From NCBI GenBank assembly GCA_020284085.1, contig JACEVL010000147.1:421001-485000 (forward strand): a stretch of DNA of 64,000 nt, written 5' to 3'. Below the pieces are notes generated by a model. The model was not told the DNA's origin and ran no database searches. It saw only the letters and a program-made list of their open reading frames with translations. Within the stretch, counting starts at the first letter, position 1. Every line of letters starts with the position of its first letter. The DNA comes from Aporrectodea caliginosa. Taxonomy: Eukaryota; Annelida; Clitellata; Crassiclitellata; Lumbricidae. Shown one piece after another: positions 53,571-64,000 of this stretch. Position numbers and translations under genes: made by a program.

Positions 53571-53747
53571 GGATCCTGAATGGCCGAGTGGGTTGGTAGC
53601 CTGCTCTCCACGCCGGCGCCCCGGGTTCGCTTCCCGGTCGGGTCGGTTTATCAGAGATTAATTTCTCGGATCTTTACTGCGGGTGGCTCGGTCGCATAAT
53701 AAACGTGGAGTACAATACAACACACAATGCAACACATCACAATACAA
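53571..53747 (+). mobile_element. tRNA-headed SINE-like unit 1
   Basis: A Pol III A-box-like string TGGCCGAGTGG at 53581 and a B-box-like string GGTTCGCTTCC at 53623, about 42 bp apart as in tRNA genes, followed by an unrelated body and an ACAATACAAC-rich tail. Not a functional tRNA: the 3' half does not close an acceptor stem. Confidence 0.7.
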
Positions 53748-53988
53748 CTGGGGCGGGGTGGTTTAGGGGTATGTTCGGTGCCTTGCAGCTGGAGGGTTGC
53801 GGGTTCGAATCCACCTCAAAGTCGCCGCGTAGGGACCCTGGGCAAGTCCTTCACTCGCAATTGCTCATGCGCTTCGGCGTGAAACTCCGATTCAGCGTTC
53901 GCGCAGTAGTCGGGAGCGCCTCTGAATGGGAAATCTGGTAGGGGCGCTATAACAAGTGTTCAAATACAATACAATACCGCACATGTTT
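53748..53988 (+). mobile_element. tRNA-headed SINE-like unit 2 with LINE-like tail
   Basis: A-box-like TGGTTTAGGGGT at 53759 and a perfect B box GGTTCGAATCC at 53812. The 3' end gggagcgcctctgaatggga, ggggcgctat, tgttcaaatacaatacaata matches the tail of the LINE at 29204-29275 (gggagcgcctctgaatggtt, gcgctttata, gtttgaatacaatacaata). Confidence 0.78.
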
Positions 53989-54764
53989 ATTTAACAATGC
54001 ACTAAACAAAACCGTTGACAATATAATTATGTTACTATACACAGAATAGCATTAACACAACTAAAGCTACGTGACAATTCCCTGCGTCAAGTTATACTGA
54101 ACTCTATCAAGAGAGAACTGTTTCATATCAATTAACAATGTCTCTGTTTCTTTTTTCCACGGACAAAGATCGCACACACAACAAAATAAAAGGTGAATAT
54201 GTCTATCTCTCTTTGGCATTTAAAGCTTTGACGCGATAATGATAATCGATAATTAAAATCATTTACAAACAATATCAATGAAATAATAAATGCAAATAAC
54301 ATCCGTCATTTCGCTGAAAACTCTTCTTGGCTTTACTTAAATTAAGAACTTAATGCAGACTTGCATACTAACTAAACGCTTTCAGTCAGATTGAGACAAT
54401 ATTGTGTCAGTCGCTGCGACAGAATTGGGATGCCAACCATTTCCATCAAACTTCCTCTCGCTCATGCCTAAGCGCTGGATCAAGAACGTCCAGCTTGTTC
54501 TTCGTAATCAAAGACGACGACGACGATGAGGATGATGGTGATTATGATGATCATTATAACGAGGATTGTTATTATAATCATGCTGATAATTAGGATGGTT
54601 ATGATGATAATGATGATGATTACGACGATGATCGTGTTGATTATAATTTCAATGGCCATTGTGATGATGATTTGGATGATTACTATGAAGAAGATGATGA
54701 TGATGACCATGATGAAGATGATGATGACGACGACGACGATGATGAGAATAACGACGACTGGTTC
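53989..54764 (-). other. Probable 3' UTR of the PAS gene, with GAT/ATG-rich tract
   Basis: No coding signal. 54510-54755 is rich in GAT/GAC triplets. A minus-strand AATAAA (tttatt at 53996-54001) is a possible polyadenylation signal about 760 bp after the PAS gene stop, inside the SINE tail. Weak evidence. Confidence 0.4.
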
Positions 54765-55759
54765 TCAGCAGCTGAACGCTGGTTCTCTGCTGTAAACCGC
54801 CGACTCATTGTGGTTGGCAAAGTAGTAATCAGAGTGAACGTAGTTATTCCAATCACCACCTCCTCCACCACCGCCGCTGCTGGTGCTGTGCATCGCTGGC
54901 AATCCCCCGGAGGAAGCGAACCCTGAACCTGCGCTCGCCCCTTCCTCTGCAACGGCCTTCTGACTGAATATCCGCCAGCAGAGTGCGTCGCGTTTATGGC
55001 TCGATTCGCTGTTGGCGTCGAAGTCCGTCCGCCCTGCAGCAGTGGCAGCCGAGCCCCGCGACCCTCGGTCCTTAGAGGAGGCGACGGCGGCGGAGTCCAT
55101 GGAGAGATCTACGCAGGAGTGACAGCGACCATGGGAGAGATCGTTCGTCCGAACTAGACACGGCATTTCACTTCGGCCGCCGCCGCTGACGGACCTCAGC
55201 TGCTCCAGCAGGGACCCGCTCATACCGTCCAGTCGACCATAGTCGGTCGAGGGCTGGGGTGGCGGTGGCTGCGGAGGGGAATACTCGGGAAAGTCTTCTA
55301 CGTGACAGTAGGACGACCGGTCATCGGTTGGCGCTAAGTTCCTTCCGGTCGACGGTGAATACGCTGGTACCCTAGTGTCTCTGGCGAAGCCGACGTCAAT
55401 CGGTGTCGTCGTCGTCGTCGTCATCGTGGCCACTCCCCAGGAGATGGCGTTCTGCTCGTACTGGTTCAGCTCGCAACCGGTCGACTCTTTGGTGATGACC
55501 TGCGGCAGGATGGAGGTCCTCTGCGACAGGTACTCTGGGCTGGAGGCGACGTACATCGACAGGAACTGGCTCTCCAGTTTGAACTGGAACGCCTCGCTCT
55601 CGAAGATGACGTGGTTGACGCAGACGATGACTGGATCCCCGTTGTCACAGGAGTAGGACTGGCGGATGCTCATGAATGTGTTGATCCAGATCCAGGCGCC
55701 GGACTTGGTCTGCATTCGTACAATCACCGTACAACCGATCTCCTGACTCGATTTGACCA
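54765..55759 (-). CDS. dysf: PAS gene last exon (PAS-B end and C-terminal tail)
   Basis: Acceptor tatttgcag before 55759. [20 protein letters not shown] completes PAS-B. The tail contains a Thr run, a Pro/Gln-rich run and a Gly run, then [14 protein letters not shown] near the end, and stops at 54765-54767. Confidence 0.88.
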
Positions 55760-58700
55760 CTGCAAATAGAAACCCACTCAACTATGCAACTCTGTGTATT
55801 AAGCAAGTAGCATGGGCGCATTTAGGGGTTTACGGGTTCAAACCCCGCCCCAAAAAAAAATAAATGCATTACTGTTAATATATTATAAACTAAAAATGTA
55901 GAAAAATACGAAAATTGTCAATGGAATCCCCCGAAAACTTAAAACCCCTCCGGAATATTTTCCTGGCTACACCTCTGGCAAGTAGGTTAGTGATGTGGCT
56001 GGTTTGACAGACTGTTGACTGACTAAGACCGTCGCTCGAAGGCACTGCATTGGATGGTGCAGCTGACGGGGAAGCGCTCTCAGTCTTCAAGCAGGTCGCT
56101 GAAACCTTATTCACATCTCAGAGGAATCAGATCAGCATCACTGCATCACCGTTTATCCCAGCTATAAGTTAGTTAAGTATATATTTTTCACACGTCATTT
56201 GTTCATCGTGCGAACAAAGAATCGTAGACGTACAATATATGAACTTTAATTTTATTTATGCATATATATTTATTATGATAGAGGTGGCGTCCTATTAATA
56301 AAAATGCTTCTGCAATTAATTTTTTTAGTTATTTTTGACACTGTACTGAAGCCTTGTCATAAAGAATAGTAAATGAAAAATGGAAATGTACACGTTTTTA
56401 ATAATAATAAATTGTATGTCTCGACCCAGCTCATTTTTCAATTAATTGATCGGGTGAGATCCTTCAACACCGCAAGCTCTCTAACACAGACGCAGCCTAT
56501 ACGCTCTATAAGTACTATAACCAATGAAGCTAACTGGGCCAAACAAAGTAGGCCATAATAATGAACAAATGCAAAGCGACTCATACACTGGAGCAAGCAA
56601 CCTTAACGGACCACTACGTTGAACTGCAAGTAGAGAAAGTTTGAGAAAGTTTAAGACTCTTAGACAATCACAATGTTTAATATTCTTTTAGAATATATTA
56701 TAAAACTGCAATTTTTCAATAATGCAAACGAATTACGTAAACTGTGTCTGCTCAATCGATGCAGAATTTTTAAACCATCTATTAAACTATACCTCATCGA
56801 GTTGCAGACAATTTTTTTCAAATTTATATTTATATTATAGGCAAATTTATTACTATTTTTTAATGTTCATAATTTAATAAAGTATAGGGTCTATCAAATA
56901 TATCAATGGTACAGCGCATAACAAATTTTTGATGAAATTTAATTCCTCCATGTCTTATGCGATTATTCAAACGATTAAAAAAATGTAATCGTAGTATATA
57001 TTTCTGTTACACTGTTTAACCGATGCCGAGCTCTAATTTTTTAACTATTTAGATGCATTGGTAGTTAGTAACAGAAACTTTAGAACCGATGTATGTAGTA
57101 AAAAAAATTATCACGCTACATGCATGGGAGGGTGGGCAATCCTTGGGCCATCGACGGCCATGGGTATCAGCGTTTAGCGATTTAATTTGCCTAGCTTTGA
57201 CATAATGAGAGCGCGTATAGTCACTCAGTTCTCTGACATGTTTAAAATTAAGACCTAACCTATATCCTGTTTGTCGATGAATTTGAGTGTCTTGTTGTGA
57301 ATCTACATACATAAATGCGTAAACAACTAAACACATACACAAATACATACAATACATAAATAAATAAATGCATACATAGCCTACGGGTACGTACATACAT
57401 AGCCTATACATACATTATGCATCACGAATGGGGATTCGAGCGACAGACTCATCAGCATGTTGCGTTGTGTACCGGTAATACAAATTAAAATATGTCTGAC
57501 GAAATTTTGACAAGATTAGACAAGTTCTTCGTTACAGAGCTGTTATAGAACTTGTTGCTGCAGGCAGCGAGAGACTGATTGTCATAATTATGCTTGTTTA
57601 AGTATACTTCCAAATACATACATTGCATGTGTTTGCTGACAGCTTCATTGAGATCCTGCGGATGGAGAAGTTCGTACCACGATTTGTCGACCAGTTCTTC
57701 TTCGGTGTAGCCAAGGTGAAACTGACCGCTGTAATGTACACCACTCAACAACTTATTCAATGAGAATTATGCAAATAAATAGCGCCGTTTCTTCTGTCAA
57801 AAAGAGGATGACATCCATATGTTATGCTCCTTATATTTATACGTCTTTACCACGACTTTATTTACGAACCGACTTATCTGTTTTCTAAGGCCTACCCTGC
57901 TGTTAGTTGACTGTGAGGGGACTTTATAGCGGCATGGCTGTGGTACGGTGCAATATAAATATTCGTAATTATTATCTGACAAGTTTTGCTAGGCACTATC
58001 GCAGTGTCCATCTTCTTGGTATTCGTCCACTGTCAGCTCAAAAGCCGAAGAGAAGGAATGGAGAACATCTTCTGAGTTCCACAATGAAGATTGGCTGTGA
58101 AGAATGATGGACGATAGATATCTGTCTCAAGCTGTCTCTGCTTTGTAGTCTCGTGTCATCTTCAGGTAGTAAGTCTCGTCTCCGAGTGTCGTGCTATTGC
58201 ATACTCTCCGCAGCTAGCACATTACGTAGCCTACGGTGAGCTGCCTGCAGAACGTCATTAATGAAAGGCAGTCTTAAGTCATTTTTCGCAAAATGTGCAC
58301 CACGGAACATAGTTAGGCCTACTGCTGCTTGACTAATACAAAGAGTATAGATTATGGGCATGTGAATGAAATTACTTGTGCGAGATTTCCAGATATTTCA
58401 TGTCCAAGTGATGAACGGAATAGAAGATCATTGTGTTTAGATGTAGAATACTATCCTTGATGTCGGGACTGACCAGCGGGCAGCAGATGGCTACAAATAT
58501 CGGCTGCACTATGTGATGGTCACTGGCTACCGGATAGACAAAGTGACCGCGTATATGCATTGTCTGAAACAAACAAGAATGACCGCACATGTGCATCTAT
58601 TTTAAGACAGAATATAGTTATTCATAATTATAGGCGCTCCGTGAAACAAACACTCGTCCATTGTCCCGTGTGTAGGTCTAAGAAGGGGCGGATGGCAGAT

Positions 58701-61700
58701 AAAGGAACGACATCCGACAATGGGTAGTAACGGCAAAGCCCTGTTACGGAGCCATATAAATTGTCGTGATTATTAATATATTATTATTAACTACTTTGCA
58801 ACATCGCTAAAACAACGATCCCTGCATGCAATGCCTGCTATTGTTTTATGTTTAATAAAAGAATGTGAAGCCAAAGCTTATTAGTGGGACATCTATTCTA
58901 TTATCGGTTTCATAGCTTGTTTGCTAAGTGTCACATTTCAAATCAGCTGGTATTGCATGCCAGGTCAGTTGCCTTTGGCGACATAAAAAAGTCCTTCACT
59001 GCGACAGTGCTCATGTATCGAATAGATTTGACTTGCTTTGAGAGGTACCCACTGACTATTGCGAGACGCTCAGAAATCATGAATATAGCAAAAGTGACTA
59101 CGATGCTTAATTAATAGTTCGTGACTGAATCATTGCTGGACTGCAGCAGCGATGGAATAAGGCGCAGAAAGCTATTTGTCAACGTTTGTGAATAGAGTAG
59201 TTATCAAGGAATATATATAGACTATGTATTTGATACGATACTTATTTCACCGTTTGGTCAGTTTTATACCGGACAAGTCATGCGACAAATGGACACAGTG
59301 CGAAGCGATTTGATACAACGCTCAGTCTAGGAGTTTCGCTATTGTTGGTCGCAATAGCTGGAACCAGTTACCTCAGTCCCTCAGGGCTGACCTTTTTGCT
59401 ATTTCTTTTGACCAGTTCCGCAAGCGCCTGAAAACCTCTCTTTACCAGTGAAGAGACTGGCCCGGGTCGGGAGCGCCTCTGTTTTTGAGTGGCGCTATTT
59501 AAATGCTTGATTACGATTACGATGGACAGTCTCCTTGTCTCAGCTTTCGTATGGCACCGAGAACTTAGAACTATAGTCCAAGATCGTCTCAGTGGGAGTC
59601 AAGAGATTACCCTAAGTCTTACGAAGGAACGCTTAGGTCAGACTGTATAGAGTGCAATCGATCTCTCGTACAGACCTTGTGTTCGGTGGGACCAGTCTGT
59701 CTTCGGCAGCTGCGAGCAATGCTCATGCGACAGAAGAATACCCTATCGTCCCTCGTCGTCCCTCTGTGGGGCAGGGATTCCGTGGCGCCTCCTTCGTCTA
59801 CGATGCCTGACGATCGATATCCGGGGTTGAAGTTCAACAGGTTGGAGCGCACTTTGTCATGATCACGTGTATCGATGATGTCATAGACGCTGTCGCCCTG
59901 AGTGATCATGTCCATCTGAAACAAAGAACAATAAAGATGACAACCATTTCAAACAAAAAACAGTGTGATAACAAATGCCTGCATGAGTGACATGCAAAGG
60001 GAAGAACATTAGATTGTTTGATAACGAAAATTTTAAAGGATTCCAATTTTAATTAATTAACATTCTACTATGGAATAACAAAGATCATAAAGAATGATTG
60101 CCATTTGAAACAAGAACAAGAACGAATAACTGTGAACGAATAACATACAACGGTATCATTTTAAACAAAACACATTATACCATTTTGATACTGAAAGGCA
60201 TGCCTACAATTTCATTTTAATCCGTAGTATGGCGCACACCACAGTCTTGTTTCAACTCTGTCATTTCCGATACTAGGCATTGCAAGAGTCAGCTGGAACG
60301 ATGGTGGTGCCGCTCTCGTATTTCTTTGGATCACACTTGGTTTAAGCAATAGTGCAAACTTGTGTGGAAACCTGTTTCATCCGCCAAATATGTATAAGCT
60401 TATTTAACATTAAATTTAATAGCTGAAAGCTCTGCAATTATTACACCGGAAGAGGTTACATTTGCCTCTCACTGTGTGCTTGGCTACCTTTGATCTTGCA
60501 GGTAAATTCTCGACCTTTTTCCGAAAAAAGCTTCTAGCATAAGGCTAAAATTGTTTGGTTCATCTGCGTCGGATAAATTTTTTCAACACTAATTCTGCGC
60601 CTCCTGTCATAGATTACTTTCAATCAACAAAGAGGTTCGATACCTTATCTTTTACTCATCTGACAAATGATATCTTCTTAATACCACTCCTACATCTCTC
60701 CTTAAAGAACCAACCATTTACATCGATTATTATTAATTTCTCATTGCATGATGGATCCTTCTCATCGTTCTCTGCTCATGCCATAATTCATTCGCTGCTT
60801 AATGAACCCATCGATCCTGACGATCTGCCAAATTACAAAGCCATTTAAACTGCTTATTGCTGCAATTTCTACTTTTCAGCAGTTTTAAAATTCCGTAGTC
60901 AAGTTTATTGTTGTCGCGAGAATTCTTCTGTAATCTTGCTTTCGCACTGTCCAATATTCTGATCCGTATTGGAAAGCGGGTCGTAGGCTATCATCGTCTC
61001 GTAAAACATATTTCTATATTGGTTTTCTCTGTTATATTGCATCTCGATGTCCTTGTCATTTCCCCAAATGTCTGTGAGATGCGTCCAATTCTCCTTTGTA
61101 TGTCGTTGTCGTTTTCGTTGTGGCCATCACCTGCCGTTATTAGCTCTCGAAGATATAGACGAATTGTTCTACCTGCTCAATAATATTTTCACTCTAAATA
61201 TTTCGGACAAGAAACGGTAAACTTAGCCTGTCATCTCTATAACTGACTCGCAGACGCATCGGGATATTTATCCATCCATGTATTAGCGCCTATATCCACG
61301 ACGTATACCTCCAAAAACTGGTACCATATACAGTAATGATTATATTTTTCGTTTGTTTCTCATACTTGAGGCGTTCGGTCGGTCGGCAGCGACTTCCATT
61401 TCGACCGCGTTTCTCGGGTTTATGACGAACTTGAAGTAAACGGCGAAATTAAAATCCGATCCCGTGGCATCGCCGTCGTTGATTAGTCTTTGCCCCGACG
61501 CCCCGTCCATCTCGAATCGAGACGCGTTCGGCCGAGCGACGTCTCTCGTTTCAGTCCGTCTTCATCAGATGGACACCTTCGAATGCCCTCCGCCGACGAC
61601 TCCAATTTCAATTAAGTACGCGAGACTAGTGTCACTAAACACCTCAACACCAGCGTCGCCAGAGACTCCGAGGAGCAGAGATGCAACTACGAAAATACGT

Positions 61701-63154
61701 CTGTGGCCTCTCACGCATATATAATATACATACATATCCAATGTAAGTACGTATAAACGCAGATACATTATAAATATAAAAATGGATGCATATAATAATT
61801 ATGAGCATAATTATATGCGTGTATCTTAGCGCGCATCAGATTAAAATTGTTGTGTGACTGTGCGTTGCAAATTTTGGTAATATTAATATTTGGACATATT
61901 TAAATAAATGTATAAATACATACCTATGTACTATTACAATATATATATATACACATATTATGCACAGATGCATTACATGACATACTACGGTATACGTGCG
62001 CGTTCAGTAAACCGACACCGACTGTTATTGCAATCACCGTACATTTAGACGTGCAAGCGAGAAGTCTTTTTGGTAACGAGACCAAGAAGAGCCTGGCTGC
62101 TGAGGAGGGATGACAGCAGTGAGCTCTGCTCATCAGCTGACAGCGACTGGGATGCGGTGAGGAAAATAAAGGAACGGCATTGGAAAGGGTAAAGCGGGGT
62201 TTTCAATGTACATGTTTCAGATCTAGACAACACAGAGGTATCTGTTTGATGATTAAATAACGGCGAAGGAGAGAAGAAAAAGATGGAATAATAGAAGAAG
62301 AAGACGATGTCGAAAATAAGCAATAAGCAAGAAGAACAGGAAAAGCAACAATAGTCAGCAGAGAGAGAAAACGTGATGGAGAAAAATAGGAGGAATAAAG
62401 GAAATGAACAAAACAAGCAATAAGAATACAGAAGAGGAATCAATATCAAGGAGATAGATGACAAGAAGAAGAAAGTAAAAGAAGCTGGAAAGCAAAGGAG
62501 GAAGACGAACTATAGGAACAGAGTTGAGCCGTTAGAATAAGAGTAGAAACAGAAACAAGACATACAGAAAGAAACATGGATAAACGGAGAAGAGCTGAAG
62601 GAGACATAGCAGAAGGATGAAGAACTGTGAAAGGCAAACTACAAGAAAAAGAAAAAAGGAAGAAAAGAAGAAACGCTGTACAGGCTGTAGATGATTACAA
62701 TAATGTATAATATATAACAATTACCAGGGCAGTTTTTTTAGCGAATTTTAGGTAACTAACAAATGTTGCTTTTGTGATTTACTTACTTCAGCAGTAACAA
62801 GAAGCAATAAAAAGAAAAAGACGATTCTAGTATTGGCTTATGATATGAGCATTAAAACCTGAGAGGTTGACTATACTGTATGTACAAGCTGTTTTACTGT
62901 CTGGCTAACTTAAAGTATGGGTCAATGAGTGGTTTCTTAAAGAAGATATCATTGGTTGAATGGATTGGTTTATGAGTGACTATTGTATTGTATTTTCGTT
63001 TATTGATCTACTCTAGCTGTCATAACGCAGCTAGTTAGGTGATATATCCAAGTGATAGACTTACCATTGAATGACCTAGATGTTCCGTCACATTCTCCGA
63101 CACGTACAGCAGTTTTCCATCTCTTGCAACAACCATCAGGAACCCCGGCATCGC
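54765..63154 (-). CDS. dysf: NPAS4/dysfusion-like bHLH-PAS transcription factor, 3' exons (partial)
   Basis: Five minus-strand exons: 63154-63065, 59915-59676, 58563-58376, 57728-57622 and 55759-54765 (phases 0, 0, 2, 1), 539 residues to the stop. Residues 1 to about 165 form [73 protein letters not shown]. Residues 173-270 form [50 protein letters not shown]. The rest is a Ser/Thr/Gly-rich tail expected to be the activation region, with no known domain. These motifs are those of NPAS4 in vertebrates and dysfusion in insects, partners of ARNT/tango in the nucleus. The bHLH region is missing because it would lie beyond 64000. It is convergent with MMP copy B. The choice between the NPAS4 and dysf names is by family, not species. 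Confidence 0.9.
55811..55977. mobile_element. 167-bp hAT-type MITE, copy 2
   Basis: Begins CATGGGCGCA and ends ctggctacacctctg. Flanked by the perfect 8-bp duplication GCAAGTAG at 55803-55810 and 55978-55985. The body aligns with the element at 46812 (tttacgggttcaaacccc, ccgaaaacttaaa, cctggctac). It sits about 50 bp upstream of the last-exon acceptor. Confidence 0.92.
55986..57621. other. PAS gene intron, no other feature recognised
   Basis: AT-rich intron between PAS-B start and the last exon; short TACATA runs at 57300-57420. Confidence 0.6.
57622..57728 (-). CDS. dysf: PAS gene exon (PAS-B start)
   Basis: 107 nt. Acceptor cattacag before 57728, donor GTATGT after 57622. Reads [20 protein letters not shown] and ends VSKHMQ. 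Confidence 0.88.
58376..58563 (-). CDS. dysf: PAS gene exon (PAS-A end)
   Basis: 188 nt. Acceptor tttgtttcag before 58563, donor GTAATT after 58376. Reads [25 protein letters not shown] and [12 protein letters not shown]. Confidence 0.88.
59318..59525 (+). mobile_element. CR1-like LINE 3' end with (ATTACG)n tail
   Basis: One frame reads [20 protein letters not shown], then [15 protein letters not shown] and a stop, the usual C-terminus of CR1-group LINE proteins. The 3' UTR gggagcgcctctgtttttga, gtggcgctatttaaatgctt ends in GATTACGATTACGAT. In a PAS gene intron, antisense to the gene. Confidence 0.8.
59676..59915 (-). CDS. dysf: PAS gene exon (PAS-A middle)
   Basis: 240 nt. Acceptor tttgtttcag. 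Opens [12 protein letters not shown] and ends PTEHK. The donor is cacaagGTCTGT, a weak 5' site, but it is the only position that joins EHK to TMHIRGHF in the PAS-A register. Confidence 0.85.
59930..63060. other. Large PAS gene intron; one faint LINE trace
   Basis: About 3.1 kb. Apart from the trace at about 60940-61190, I see low-complexity AAGAAG-type purine sequence at 62270-62670 and an AATAC-type retroposon tail fragment at about 62985-63050. Confidence 0.5.
60940..61190 (-). mobile_element. Decayed RTE-like LINE fragment
   Basis: On the minus strand, with frame slips, [28 protein letters not shown] and [20 protein letters not shown] follow the order of the region after RT in RTE-like elements (compare the better copy at 1750-2360). 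Several disruptions. Confidence 0.5.
63065..63154 (-). CDS. dysf: PAS gene exon (PAS-A start)
   Basis: 90 nt, [13 protein letters not shown] to HLGHSM. Acceptor ttctgaag before 63154 (a purine-interrupted tract), donor GTAAGT after 63065. Confidence 0.88.
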
Positions 63155-64000
63155 CTTCAGAATAATCAATCAATTATACATAATTAATAGAAGATTAATT
63201 ACTGTATTTATGCGATCCGTTAATACGATTCATTACATGTAATTCAATTCCTTCTGTAAACATTCTAATGCTAATTGTATCCTTGTATAATTAGAATAAT
63301 TGAGTCCAATTGTTTATTTGTTACGTTACACAGATTTTAACCCAGTCGAGTTTCTGCTCTCTACTCAACTGTTTGCTTATTGTTTATTAGGTTTACCAGT
63401 TCACATATTTGACTATAAGTAACCTTACTTCCTGCTTGGGACTGGAATTAAATTTTGTTAATTTTTGAGTCTCAATGCGCTATTTTTTGCTGTGTAATAT
63501 TAGTATACGGGCACCTCTTAGCGGAATGCCAAGAGAAATAAGCAAACGGTCGTAAAATGAAGTATTTATGTGATTTACGGTCGGAGGGGGAAAATTTCTG
63601 CCACCAAATATCTGTGAATGTGTTTAGTGTTTCATAATATTAGTTTCTGTCATTGAAACTTGAATTGCAATTGCGTCTTACAATGCCTATGTAATCCACC
63701 CACGCAAATGTCTATTATCAATATGTGTAAATCGTAAATTATGGAAATTCAACTAGACATACATGTAGGCGTACAATTGAGCGTGTTTAGGATGCAATAT
63801 AGGTTGCACTTTTGAAAGTGTTTAGGCTACACTACTGAGCATGTTTAGTCATGGCTAAGCTGCACTTCATGAAGAATAATTCAATACCGGCATTCAACTG
63901 TCATTGACTTAGCGTTTATACCCCACAATCGAATAGCCCACCTTGTAAACAGTTGCTCTAATCGTGAAGAAATTTGCACAAACTGCGAGATGACAGGCTT
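63155..64000. other. PAS gene upstream intron, no feature
   Basis: No second PAS-A or bHLH exon is visible to the window end, so the next upstream exon is outside. Confidence 0.6.

Noticed and set aside
53581..53640. Functional tRNA gene
   Set aside because: A- and B-box strings are present but the sequence continues into a SINE-like body and tail with no acceptor-stem pairing.
60555..60848. 97-residue plus-strand frame
   Set aside because: No recognisable motif. The region lies in a PAS gene intron.

Overview
The window is animal genomic DNA. It has spliced genes with GT-AG introns, no operons, many non-LTR retrotransposon relics, small DNA transposons, tRNA-headed SINE-like repeats and long microsatellites. 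The gene content (a matrix metalloproteinase most like MMP21, and an NPAS4/dysfusion-type PAS factor) and the repeat mix suggest a marine invertebrate, perhaps a deuterostome such as an echinoderm. The species cannot be named from this sequence.

Region by region: 1-4.4 kb holds an RTE-like reverse-transcriptase fragment and a few repeats. 4.4-16.3 kb is a large satellite field built from a 48-bp unit and a 61-bp unit in alternating blocks, interrupted by a 694-bp inverted-repeat transposon with AAAT target duplications. 16.3-23.4 kb is a transposon graveyard: Ty3/Gypsy pol remnants, a 421-bp MITE and LINE 3' ends. 23.5-41.2 kb (minus strand) is a five-exon MMP21-like gene, copy A, whose introns are swollen by a hAT element, a nearly full-length CR1/L2-type LINE, an I-like LINE relic and microsatellites. 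41.2-47.5 kb is a spacer without genes. 47.6-52.8 kb (plus strand) is a compact second MMP21-like gene, copy B. 53.4-54.0 kb holds a foldback element and two SINE-like units. 54.8-63.2 kb (minus strand) holds the five 3'-most exons of an NPAS4/dysfusion-type gene; its bHLH exons must lie beyond position 64000.

The main result is the head-to-head pair of MMP21-like genes. Both can be reconstructed exon by exon, with matching intron phases and open frames (734 and 739 codons before the stop), and they share intronic repeats that predate the duplication. Copy B keeps the exact unoccupied target of the hAT element found in copy A. In both copies, introns 2 and 3 start with tandem repeats derived from the 5' splice site itself. 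I found no evidence of a wholly new molecular system. The most unusual items are the splice-site-seeded repeats, the two-unit satellite with repeated block junctions, and LINE relics lying inside microsatellites of the same motif on both sides.
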